A stretch of 64,000 nucleotides of DNA from Sphagnum compactum (taxonomy: Eukaryota; Bryophyta; Sphagnopsida; Sphagnales). A model generated the notes under the pieces. It saw only the letters and a list, made by a program, of their open reading frames with translations, was not told where the DNA came from and ran no database searches. The stretch is from positions 2,418,001 through 2,482,000 of the forward strand of contig OZ234500.1 in NCBI GenBank assembly GCA_965153455.1, in the 5' to 3' direction. Position numbers and translations under genes: made by a program. Position 1 is the stretch's first letter; every line of letters starts with the position of its first letter. Shown here one piece after another: positions 32,669 to 44,612 of the stretch.

Positions 32669-35600
32669 GTAGAGTATGGCTACATTATTTCTATTTTTGT
32701 GCACTGGGGGAAGATGAAGATTTTTTTAGCTTCAGTGTCAGTTGAAGAGTACTTCTGATCCCAGTTTTGACACTAATTGTCTTGTTGATATGTTCTTTAG
32801 GTGTGGGTTTGAGCCTGGTTCTTCAAATTCTTAAATTCTATTGTTCTAGTTTTGATATTATTATTTTCAAATTCAAAAACTTTCAAGCCTAAGCTTAAAT
32901 TGAGTTTCATTCTATGCACACATCATAAACTCTCCAAAACTAGAGATTGTATAAGTATGGAGTTCTACAACAAATTAGAATTGAACATTACATAGATATG
33001 GAGTTCCATAACTAATTAAAACAACATCAAGTATTTATAAAGTTCAACATACTTTTCAAAAAAGTTCAAATTGTTTATCTAAAGAACTTAAACTTGTGTT
33101 CAAGAATTTTATTTTCAAAGTTTTAATTTCAATTCTAGCTAAAGGTGAGTTCCATGGTCTGTTTCTTGTGTTGATTCCATCACAAGGATGTCGGTTCAGG
33201 TCCAAGTCAAAGGAACTTGAACCCTTGGGTTTAACATTCCAAATTGGAAACTACCAACATGGGTTTGTTGCAGTGTTGGATGATTCTTTAAACACCACCT
33301 AGGTCTCCACTTGGGGCCTTTACCCAAGTCTTTGGATCCGGATTGACAAATTAGCAAAACCAAAAACCATGGGTGAAATTTGTTCATTATTCACAAACAA
33401 TAATAAAACTTTTCCTCAAGCTCAACTAAACATATAGTATGCAAAGAGTTTTGTAAATAAAATCTTGGCCATGGTGAAGACCCTTGATTGTTGTAATAGT
33501 TAATCTTGAACTACTAGATTAATTGAGTAGTTTTAGGAGAAAGTTGTTAAATGTGCTCTTCCCATAATGTTTCAACCACCACTATCAAGGAGTTGGAGAT
33601 ATAAGACTAATACTAAAGATACGGCAAGATGTTTTAAGTTTTTTTTTGGTCCTGTTCATTTGTATGTTGTAGTTTTAAATATATGTGTTTTCTGACGTGA
33701 TTTGATAGTGCCAGAAATCTTGATTGAACCCTATAATCTAACCTGATTGTTATGCATAAGTTGTATGTGATTGAAATTTGGGCTTTTTATTCAACCTTTG
33801 GGTCTCCCTCCACCCAAATGCCAATTCAAATGCATAATGGAGTTGACCAATGAAATCCTAATTCGACACAAGTAGCCTTTTATAAAAGTCCTTTAAAGCT
33901 TGCACTACCAAGGTTTTAAAAAATTAAAATTTGTGGAACACTAGTTTGTTTTTGACTTGTACCATTAATTTTTTAGAAATCTTTTCTTCTTTAGTTCCCA
34001 TGTTTATTAGTTAGTTATCGGTGCACTAGAAGTTCTTATAATTTATGTTTTGCAAATGACATTATTTATGTTTGTTCGGGCATTGTTTTCATGCATCCCC
34101 TATTTTGTCTTCAATTTTTAGATTTTATTTCATATTCCTTACCCAAAGTTCTATTATAAATTTTTTCATATTTGGACGACCATCTCGAAGGGACATTGGG
34201 TGAAAGTTTTTTAAGGTGTATCACACAGGACGAAAATGGCCTAGTTTTTAAGGTAGTCTTTTTTTATCTTATATTTTGATCCCCATAAAAAATAACAAGT
34301 CAAAAGTTGTTAAAATTTTCAAAAGGATTATATTTTAAATCATTACAATTCTAAATTCCATCCTAATCATCCATAAATATGTCTTTATATGGTAAAAAAA
34401 GACTAAGTAAAAAAGATAGAAAAGGATGACACCGTGACAAGATTTTGGTACACCTTAAAAAATTGGACCCCACTACTCGAAAAAAAGTAGAAAACACATG
34501 AATACAAATATATGGTGCAATGTATTGGTTGTTGGGTAAAAATGATAAATTAATTAGTTCAAAAAAGGGTTATGTGTATTTCAAAAATAAAATTACAATT
34601 TATATAGGGCATGTGTAAATTTATAATATTATTTTTTTGAATTAAAAAAATAGCATGTGCATTAAACATTTAAGGTATTAATTGTTAACTTAAGTTTAAT
34701 TATTGCAGATTAATCTTTTGATTAATTGTATAGAATGATTATAGAGTCAATAAATTAATTTAAATTTGGGTTTAGGACATTTAAATGAGCATGGAAAAGA
34801 TTATTTAAAAATTTAACACACATGGTTTTAGATTTTAGGGTTATGAGTAGGGAGGTGATAGAATCTTTTCGCAACAATAACCTAATTTTATTTTTTAAGG
34901 TTCAAGACCAAGATTTTACATTTGTTTTAATGTCAAAGTGGTTGGAGGGATTTTTGGATTTAGGATTTCAAAAAACATCTAAACAAACTTTTCTAACTCC
35001 AAAAAATTTTATACTAATTTTTATAATTAATATAGGGTGACTCAAATATGTGCATATTAAAAATTAGAGAATAATAAGGTGAGGGAAAATATAAATCCAA
35101 AACCTAATACCTCCTTCAAAATAGTTGTTTGATGCATGTAGGTCAAAAAATAACATTAAGTGTCCCTAGGGTGACCATAAGTGAAAAGGTTATATTAATG
35201 AGATTTTTTCAAAATGTCCAGATTTTGAAATTGTTATTTTGGAGTGTTCAAGTTTTGTGTGATAGGCCAATCATTAGGCCCATCTTTTTAAAAAAAGGAG
35301 AGAAAAAGAAGAAAAAAACTTTTGATGCACCCATTATTGGATTAATAAACATCACATTAAGTCTACCTATTTTTTGCATATATCTTGTGGATTTCAACCT
35401 TCAACTGGCATTTAGCTTCACATCCTTTTACAAATTCAATCCCTTAGTTCAACTTGCTCCATATTCACATACCTTAACATCATTGGAAGCGGGTGGAATC
35501 TTTGTAGTTCATGACCAAATTCTCAAAGTCCTTTGGACTTGGAAGGTAATAATCCAATCAAATGTATGGTTGGAAAAATAAAAGTTTGCTTCAACACATA

Positions 35601-38600
35601 AATATGTTAAAGTTATCAATAAAGTATTCCAAAATAGGGGTTCTTGGTCCATCCCTAGTTTTGTTAGGGAAAAATGAAAAGTTAGTATGAAATAAATAAA
35701 TAGGGGAAAAAAGGGATTAAATTAATTTTTTTAGCAAAATTGATCCTTAGAGGAGTTTCACTTTAGTTTTGAATTTTTTTAAACCTTTGTGCATTTGTGT
35801 GCTACTAAAATCAATCAAGTATTATTTCAATAAGATTATGCAAATCTTTTAAACTAATATAAGTAGTTTCATGAAATGGCATCCCATTTTTTTCACATTA
35901 TGGATACACTTTAAATGGGGATGAAATAGGGTTTAATAGTCAAATTAAGGCCCAAAGACAAAGTGACTTTATTGATAACTTTATATGTTTTTTTTAGTTT
36001 TAAATATGGTAATTTCAATTTGTTCAAGGGCAGTTTCACACCTAGGGCTAAGTATCCATGAGTGGACCCACTAGGAATATCACATTTTCATTTATTGAAC
36101 CCCATTGAACCTCAAAAAAAATTAAAAAACACTTAAATAAAACTTCTCCTTATAATGTTTTTGTGAGTACATTAATGAGGTTGTGTGAACTTTGAAAGTT
36201 TAGTGAATTTAATTTTAATTTCATTAATCATTGCTTTAAAAAAAAGTTCCAAAACCATCACAACTTGTTTACTATCCTTGAATGTTTTGATCAGGAATAT
36301 AAGTTTGAAAATTGTTTTGGTTTATTTTTAGAATATGATTTCCAATTTCACTTCAAATGGTATTTTATTTAATTAAGTAATTAATTGAATATATATATAC
36401 ATATATTTGTTATGAATTGTTTAGGAATGTGATTATGAAATGACCTCAAAGGCTTGCCACATGGGATCATGGTAAATTTTCAATACAATGCATTGTAGAA
36501 GATTTGAAAACCTTGGGTAAATTCATTAACTATATGCATTTGGACAAAATGAATGTGTGAGCATTCTAAGGTGAGACTAGGACATGCTTAATAGATTGAA
36601 TTCAAGGTGGTTAATGCACGCAAGCCAAGAAAAGGGGTGACTAATACAAATTGAATTAAAAATATAATTGAAGTTACGAATTTTGTTATTTTGTAAGTTC
36701 ATAACTCTTTCATATGGATTTTATTTGAAAAGTTTTCAAGGGCATATTTGTAATCCTTGAACAGATCTTTTTAATGGCATATCACGACGGAGGTGATTTG
36801 ATCCTTCTGTTAGAATTTTAAGAGGTAAGAATCAAATTGATAATTTGGTTCCCAACCATTCTTTTGACCATAATTTGTGTTTTAAATTTTCAAATGAAGA
36901 ATGTAATTACAATCTAGATATCTTAAAAAAAAGGCCCAACTTGGAAAAGGTTTGGTCCCGTAAACCTTTTGCAAATATTCAAAACACCATAAAACTTCAA
37001 ACTTTGAAGTGGGCATCCACTTTAAAGTGTTAGGACAAATGTTTTTACATTTTATCACACTTATGGGAATGTGTTTTAAGAGTTTTGAGACACTCTCATA
37101 GTTTCCTTCCCTTGTCATGCTCAAGCCTTGTCACAAGTTCTAAGTGAAGGTTCCACAACTGTAATTATAAACACACATATGTTGTAATTTCCATTTTTTT
37201 AAAAATTTCAATGAACAATTAAGACCATGAAATATCTTGGTATGCAATGGATAAACATGAAAAAAAAACTCATGATAACATTAAAAGAATGGGGCCATAA
37301 ATATTATTTGATTAATTTTGTATCATTCCTTGAGGTGGTTCTTAGTGGGTCCACCTAAGGATATGTATGTTCATAAATGAAATAAAATAGTAGAACAGGT
37401 GTGGTTGTGATGAGACTTCTACCCTAACATACACCTATTTTTGTTTACATCTTCTTGATACCATGTAATTATTTAAGGCCTAATAACAATATGTGTGTAC
37501 ATGTTCGTTGGCCTTTGAAATCAATCAATGCAAGGTTGAAATTAAATATGTTTAAAAAATATCACATGGTCATGCAAAACAAAAGGTTGTCTTCATTGAC
37601 AATACCATGCTCCCATGAAATTAGTGCTTTCCTTTCAAAAATAACAAGTTCCCAAAAAATTGAATATATGTACCACTTGCTGCGGCCCTTTTTACATGCA
37701 CAATACTACCCACCAATTTTTTGGGCTAAACTAATTGTAATACTTCATTACATGCACTTAAAGAAATAAGCCAAAACCTCACCTCAAATTTTATCTAGCC
37801 TTCATCTCCCCCACCTCCTAGGTGGCTTGGGAGAAATCAAGTCCAACCAGGTATATATTTGCCTAACATTGGTCTAAAATGTCATAATGCAAAAGATAAA
37901 GTGAAGAAAATGTTATTATTTTCCTTTGCAAGGTTTAGCTTGTTTTGTAATTAAGTGTATTGTGACCCAACACCCACCACTACACCATCCATTCTAAATG
38001 TTGTGAACTGTGATTCGTTTGTGGATGAATTTAACATTACTTAGATAACTACCCATGTACATGGGTAAGTATTAGATGTAAGCAAATAAAAAATCTACAT
38101 GGTTAGGACATTTTCAATGCAAACATGTGAACTCCCCTTGCAAACCCAAAGATGTAAGGGAGTTTGTAGGTTATAGGTGAGATTAAGGTGTTACATTACT
38201 CATGTGCCCCATCACAACCTCACGATAAACCACATTAAATAGTTTTTTCTCACACATTTGTCATGCTAAAATTAACATAATATTTTCAAATTAAAAACAA
38301 AAACATGTGTTGTGTATAGTTGAAAGAGTGCACCCAAAAGCTATTGAGTTGTAATTGCGTGTACATGCCACTGATTAAACTTCTCCAAAATTTAGGATTG
38401 TGCTAGTTACAGCTCTAGTGGGTGCTAGCGTTGCTTGCACCCAAACATGCACTAAAAAGACAAGTTCTTTGTGCTTGGATATGGTTCTAGAATGTGCCAC
38501 TATTGATTGCACCAAAATGTAGTGAAAAAAACTCAACAAACAAAAAGAGAGGAAACAATGTAAGAAAAAAAAGAGAAAATTAAAAAAAAAACATAGGAAA

Positions 38601-41494
38601 GAAAACAAAAGGAAAAAATTCACAAAAGATGATAGAAAAAAAAGAAGGAGAAACAGATCAAAAAAAAAAGAACAAATAAAAAAAATCAGAATCAACACCT
38701 TCCAGAATGTTTTTTTTCCCTCTTGCCATAAAAGTATTTGGTTGCTTACACTAGCAAGCCGATATCTTTTTTCATTGATGTGTTAAGTACGGGCTCCAAA
38801 GGTGGGCCTCCTCTTTGAGTTTTATGTTCATTTTATAGGCAAAGGGTTTTAGTAGCTTTATAAAAAGTTCGGGCAACCTTTATCTTGAGGTGATCTGTTG
38901 TTGTGAAGGAGGCCTCTGTTAGGTTTGAAGTTTTTTCAAGTTTCCCATGTTTTTTTTTTGGTCAATTTTGTTTTATGTAACTGGTGAAGGGTTGAAGACC
39001 TAGATTGTTCTTTTGTAGCCCTTGTTTATGTGTTTGTGCTTTATAGTTGTTGTCTATTTGTTGGACATTGGTCCATTTCTTTTGTACATCCATTTCCAGC
39101 TTTTCTAGATGGTTGCTTATTTATTTATTCATTTATTTTGACAAGGTTTCATTAAAGAAATAGAACAAAAGAATAAGAAGAAAAAAAAACTAGAGGAAGA
39201 TAAAGCAAAGAAAGGAGAAGACCAATAAAAGATGATGAAGAAGTCAAATTTTTTTTTAAAGAAAACATAAACACATGATGGGCTATTTGGTGACAACGAT
39301 ATTTCGCATGTTGTTGTTGAAGTGGGGACACTTGAATGGTAGGGTCAATTTAGTTTTGGTGATGTTGGGCTTGTGGTCGAGAGCTCCATGATATATTTTT
39401 TGGTTAGGTTGCCATTGAATGCTCTTAGAATATTGCAGTGGAGATGTTTTTGCTATGTAGGTTGGTAATTGGGCAATTAGGCAGTTGATTATTACTAAAT
39501 AGATATATATATATATGTGGATGGTTAGAATATAGTTAACCACAATGGTTAGTTATGAGATAAGAATATAATGAAAAAGTGTTTCTTGTTCACACACTAT
39601 CCATCCTATATGGAAGATGCAAAACATCCCCGGCCCCCCACCCCCCCCCCCAAGGTGTGTTTTTAACCTTTTTTTGCACTTTGTATACAATTGCATGGTT
39701 TTGAATGTTGTTCTGATGCAATACATAGGTGTTGCCCCTAGCCTTTAAAACCCTTTCAGATGATTAAGGGTTGTTTCATGGCAACACTTGGTGTTGCCCC
39801 ATTAGAATTCTTCAAGACAACGTAAGGTTATTCCGGGGTGACACTTGGTGTTGCTCCATCTTTGCTTCACTCACTAGACTAAGTCTTAGTCACACCATAA
39901 TGAATCTAGGTAGTTAGCAAGGTCAAGTTTGAGTGAGCTCAAAAGGCTTGATGCTAACCTTGTGTTGTGGGATGCCTAGGTAAGTATTTGTTAATGGAGT
40001 TAATGTAACTGTGAGGAGCTCAGCAAATGCAAAGGATGGGCACAAAGGGCTACATACGTGATTCTTCACATGTTACCACACTAATTCCTGTGTAAAGTGC
40101 GGGACATAAGACACTACCCCACCCCTCCCCCCCACCCAAATCCCGGTGCATTTTGGGCATTTTCACTCCCTTGCAATTTCCTTCTAAATCTCAGCATTCG
40201 AAACAGATTAATGCTAAATAATTCAACATTTTCACAACTAGTTCCCCTAATAAATGGATGCATTCTGGCTCATCTCATTAGCTCCCAAGAATTTCTTTGC
40301 CTTCCTCAGTTCTTTACCATGTTCAATGTAGGCTAATTGCAGGGGCACAAACTGTGGGACATACCTAGTAACATGATCATGTGAAAAGACTCTTGCACAA
40401 AGGGTACCAAACTTTTTATAGAATTGTTAGAAATTATGAGAGTCCTCAACGTTTATGCATCAAACTTGTAGGCTAAAGTTCAGGGGCTGTTTTGAATGGA
40501 GTTTCCTTTTTGCTGGCATCTTCATTCATTAGGTAAAGGTGGCGTAATGGGTCATGTCTGTTGCTATTGCCTCACAAGCTACAGCGTGTCAATTGTAGAG
40601 CTACCACATGAATACAAGGTCAATAGTTAACTACTCTTATTATTGCTTCACAGCTAGAACTCTTTGTTCCCTGATTTTTGGTTCAAGTTTTCTATCTGTG
40701 GAGCTGTTGAATAAGTGCAAGTCATAAACGCTCATAACAAATGTCAAAAGTGCATGAGGAGTAGGAATGTATGAACCCAAAGTAACGACACAAAACAGCC
40801 TGGAAATTTGCCAAGTGCTAACATACTCGTTACACAAACAAGAAGGCAAATGCAGTTCTAAAGAATATCTAAAGGACCCAAGAAAATAATAGCATGAACA
40901 CCGTAGGAGATGATCTTAAAGAATGGTGAATAAAATATTGAGTTCATCCCAATTTATGTGCAGTTGTTAATAGACAGTTCAAAATTGAAACCTCCATTTA
41001 TTTATGTAAACACCCAAGTAAGTTGAGAAGTTCTAAAGAATACGTCAAGGACCCAGACAATTCTAGCATGAATGCCAGCTCAATTTGTGATTTGTGATTG
41101 GTGGGTGTTGTTTCATTCTAGTCAGCATATGTACTAAGCATATAAAATGCATATCTTCCTTCATGATTCCTCTTGCTGCTGCCTGAACAGCTCGCATGGA
41201 AATGAGTCCTAATGAGTGCGATGGTTTCTAAAATTCATGGTCCATGAGCCCTCAACCCTAGTATAAAGAGGGCCTAACCATCCGTCAAGTAAAAAATGTA
41301 TGATGGAACTCTCCATGCAACTCATGTTAGAATGGCTCTGAAACATAACTACAAAGGGCAACTTTGTGTTAGCATGGATATATTGGGTGATGACTAGGGG
41401 GCAATAGTGTAGTTGTGGCTAGTTTCAGTTGAAGCTTTGACATTAGGGTTGTAACTTGTGGTATCAGCATCCTAACATTACATATGTATGCCTG
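32669..41494. other. Long AT-rich spacer, no gene
   Basis: About 8.8 kb without a supported gene. The longest frame (35129-35581, 150 codons) has no recognisable domain. 38520-38690 and 39150-39260 are purine-rich (A/G) tracts. 38740-39140 has a sudden change to T/G-rich text that could be the worn 3' end of a LINE, not provable. A poly-C run lies at 39633-39652. Confidence 0.45.
39633..39652. repeat. Poly-C tract
   Basis: Runs of six and eleven C separated by one A. Confidence 0.9.
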
Positions 41495-41824
41495 TAGTTG
41501 TTAATTGCAGTCAGTACAAGAGTACTGCATCAATTCTTTTTCCCCCCATCTGCCCTTTGCCCCCATTTGTTGAGCTTTTCATTTCTAGACATGTTTTGGA
41601 TCTGTGTCATACATGTTTTGGACATGTTACTCGTGCTAAGGGTTATGTAACATGCTACAAGGCCCTTGGCACATGTTACCTTGCATGTTACATGCCCCTT
41701 GGTACTTGTGACATGGGAGGTTTTCGGTACAAAGCATAATACAAGGTGAAAAGAAACAGGGCAAGGGCAGACTGAGGGAAAAAATTTGCAGCAAGTACTC
41801 TTGTATTGACTGCATTAATAACTA
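41495..41824. mobile_element. MITE with long inverted repeats and TA duplication
   Basis: Element 41497-41822 (326 bp). The left end reads gttgttaattgcagtcagta and the right end, inverted, gttattaatgcagtcaatac; similarity continues for about 60 bp (caagagtact, then tctgcccttt-gccc). TA stands at 41495-41496 and 41823-41824. The interior is a loose array of acatgtt/ggtacttg words. No coding. TA duplication and ends suggest a Tc1/mariner-mobilised (Stowaway-like) MITE, but the ends do not match the pogo-like element in this window. Confidence 0.8.
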
Positions 41825-42054
41825 TTGTTAAAGGAAATGGAATGTTAGAACTTAAGGGTATTTCCAGGATGCTTTTGGAATAAAAGCTCCTCTGTTATCT
41901 ATCACTTGTTAGTAGTTGGAATTTGTCTAAAAGGAAAAAGCTGAGGATTTGTTGTATTATTATTTGTTGTCTCTTCTTCAGTGATAGAGGAAGAGGAATG
42001 ACAACATTAGTCCTATGAGTCAGCTTTTTGTCGCCTAGTTTTATCATTCCATAT

Positions 42055-42250
42055 GGCCTTGGGTGAACCAGCACCTAAACTGGTACCATGGTAAAAACCT
42101 CAAATTTCCATTTGAATTGTTTCTAAACATTATAAATACCCCATGCTTAGACTAAATCAAGCTCTCTAAGTCCAAATCCAACAACATTTCTTGGGTTTCA
42201 CCTACACTGGTACTCTCACCTTCTTGAGTGAAGCAATCGAAGCCTAATAA
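42055..42250 (+). mobile_element. MITE family 2, copy 1
   Basis: Begins ggccttgggtgaaccagcac and is collinear, over most of its length, with the inverse of 63161-63366 (shared blocks: ttctaaa-attataaatacccc, agactaaatca, cttgagtgaag-type end). The right inverted repeat is worn. Confidence 0.65.
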
Positions 42251-42488
42251 CTGGAGGTTCTCAAAGTAATATAATCACGGTTCTCAAAAATAAAATAAAC
42301 TGGCCCTGATACGTAACCACAGTCCTCAAAAAATCCGAGAATCGGTTCTCACATATAACTGCAGTTCTTAAAACTTTAAGAAGAGGTCAAATAACCTTCT
42401 ATGAAACTGCCTGTTAGTTCATGAAAACCACTGATTTTCTTCGGCTTTAATTTAGAAGAAACCCAAAGCTTCCAGAGGTTCTTGGCAG

Positions 42489-42720
42489 TGTTGGGCGGTT
42501 CTCACTTCTTTTGTGAGTCCCTTAATGGGTTTTAGGTTGGTTCTCAAAATGAAAATCTATGAGTATCACCAATAGTGATACCCATATCCAAACCTGACTG
42601 GGGTGAGAACTAGCTCAATGAGATCTTGGAAGGATATTAGAAAAACCTGGAATTGAGAACTTGATCAGGTATGAAAAAAACCAGTACTAGTTTTCAGTTA
42701 GGCTTTAGGTGGTGTCATTG
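42489..42720 (+). mobile_element. Partial hAT-type element related to 28355-28796
   Basis: Starts CAGTGTTGGGCGGTTCTCAC, the same terminus as elements A and B, but no matching right end or 8-bp duplication is found. End coordinate approximate. Confidence 0.45.
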
Positions 42721-43678
42721 CTCAACGGTGGTGTGAAGAAGAAGCTTCCTGTTCTTTTTTAGGCTCTTGAATATGAACAGGGCCAAGCTTTTGCTTGACC
42801 CCATTGTGTTTTTTAGTTTTTATACATTTTTGCATTCTTTTGTTTCATTGCTTTCTTGTTTTGTTGCTCCCTTCCTTACTCCCTTGCTTTGTTGTCTTTT
42901 TCTCCTTTCTTTGTTGCTCCCTTGTTTCATTGCCAGTCACATCAACCACATGTTGTGAAACACTTGCCAATTACTCAATGATTTTTATTTAACCGGGTTG
43001 TGAGAGTGGTCTTTGAAAACTATTAGTTCAAAAATTTATGAGAATTGGCTTAATTGAAAACTTATTTTTCATAGTTTTGAAACCTTGAATAATTTTCTAA
43101 TTATTTTTTAAGATCATGACATGTTCATGCATTAACTAGCCTTGGCAAAAATTAACCCAAATGTGTTAAATCCAAGAAGGTATATGACTTACCTTAGGTG
43201 CAAACATTAAACAGTTATTATTGCAAGTGAAATGCAGCTCACTTTGCAACCCAGGTTTGCTCAATTCAAAGCCTTGATCTCTTGTGAACCTGCCTTAGTT
43301 GCAACTCCTTAAATACAAAACCCACATCTTCCCTAAATGTCAATGGCAAAACTCAATGTGCATAAGTTCCCCTCCAAACTTCCTTTCAGCTCCACTTCCC
43401 AAGGAGCCACTTTTCAGAATATAAAATATTTCCTTGGTCTTCACAATATTCCTTGGTTCACTTCTTGAAAAAAACCAACCTCCCCAAACTTTTTTGGCTG
43501 CTAGGCACTTGCACTCCCAAATTCCCCAAACCCCCATGTTCTTGAATTTTAAATCTATCCTATGAATATCAATTAATTCTTTTGGATTCTTTTAAATTTT
43601 TTCAGCTCTAGCCTCCATATCTTTGCTAGTTTGTCCACTTAAATTTCATTCATGAATCATATCCATCCATTCACATTA

Positions 43679-44612
43679 CATCACTAGAAGAAATCGTGTC
43701 ATTTGTAACCAACCCACTTATAACTGGATGTAACTAGTTGTTGCATGTAACTCAAACGATTGTGTGTGCAACTACATTTGAATTTTAGATGATTTTCAAT
43801 CACATTTGTAGCTATGGTGCAACTAGTTTTTCGTTCATCCTTCAAAATGCATGACTTTTACACCTTGATTATATGTTACTATACATACAATATCATATAT
43901 ACATTTGATTTTATACAAATACGTTATTAAAGAACTTGAACTCCAAAACTTAATTTGGTTTTCTTTGTTTAAACCAAACAATGACCCCTTTCATTTCAAA
44001 AAAACATATCTTACTCATTTCAAAACCAATTTGAGTGATTTTTGTTGTTTTGAATGCACTAAATGCAGAACTACAAAACCTTAATGAAGTTCAAAAACAA
44101 CAAAGCAATAACCAAAGATCTTGAGCTTCAAATTGCAAATTGGTTTATTAACTTAAACCAAACAATGACCCCCTTCATTTCAAAAGAACATATCTTGCTC
44201 ATTTCAGAACCACATTTCAACACCTTATAAACCTTATATCAAACAGCCTACATTTGCTTAATTAATTTAAATATAAATGTCAAATGGCTTCAAATGCCAT
44301 GTGTCATTACATAGTTGGCTTTAAAATGGACATGTGGACCATTAAATGATTGGCTTGAAAATGGACATGTGTCATAAAAAATATCATTTAGTTACACGTG
44401 TAGTTGCATATGCAACTTGTTGTATGAATATGAATGGATGAAAAATACAAACACATTGTATGTACATCGTATGAACAATATGTCACATGTAATTAGATGT
44501 TGCATGCAACTTGTCTTATGCAACTAAGCCAAAAATCAGTTACATGTGTCGCATGTAACTGAAATTTAGTTATATACGACAGTTGCAAAATGCTAGTTTT
44601 CTTCAAATGCAT
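43679..44612. mobile_element. CACTA-like non-autonomous element
   Basis: Element 43682-44609 (928 bp). The left end is CACTAGAAGAAATCGTG; the right end, inverted, CATTTGAAGAAAACTAG. A 3-bp duplication CAT flanks both sides (43679-43681, 44610-44612), the size made by CACTA/EnSpm transposons. Subterminal zones repeat gttgcatgtaact/agttacatg words in both orientations, as CACTA elements do. The interior holds a direct repeat of about 60 bp (near 43975-44035 and 44155-44215: aaccaaacaatgacccc ... acatatctt). No coding. The right terminus departs from CACTA, so the call is not certain. Confidence 0.65.

Larger units (their letters stand above)
41825..43678. other. Spacer with short-element remains
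   Basis: No gene. Contains the MITE copy at 42055-42250, gttctca-type degenerate repeats (42250-42700) and a pyrimidine-rich imperfect tandem (42800-42935, ttgttgctccctt words). Confidence 0.5.

Noticed and set aside
35129-35581. 150-codon plus-strand frame in the AT-rich spacer
   Set aside because: No similarity recognised; contains a poly-Lys stretch from an A/G run.
38375-38698. 107-codon Phe/Leu-rich minus-strand frame, apparently membrane-like
   Set aside because: Product of an A/G-rich tract read on the opposite strand.
38740-39140. Possible LINE 3' end
   Set aside because: Text style resembles plant LINE tails but there is no reverse transcriptase, poly-A with target duplication, or second copy to prove it.
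42767-42992. Hydrophobic frames that look like membrane proteins
   Set aside because: Encoded by an imperfect pyrimidine tandem (ttgttgctccctt); both overlapping frames are hydrophobic for that reason.
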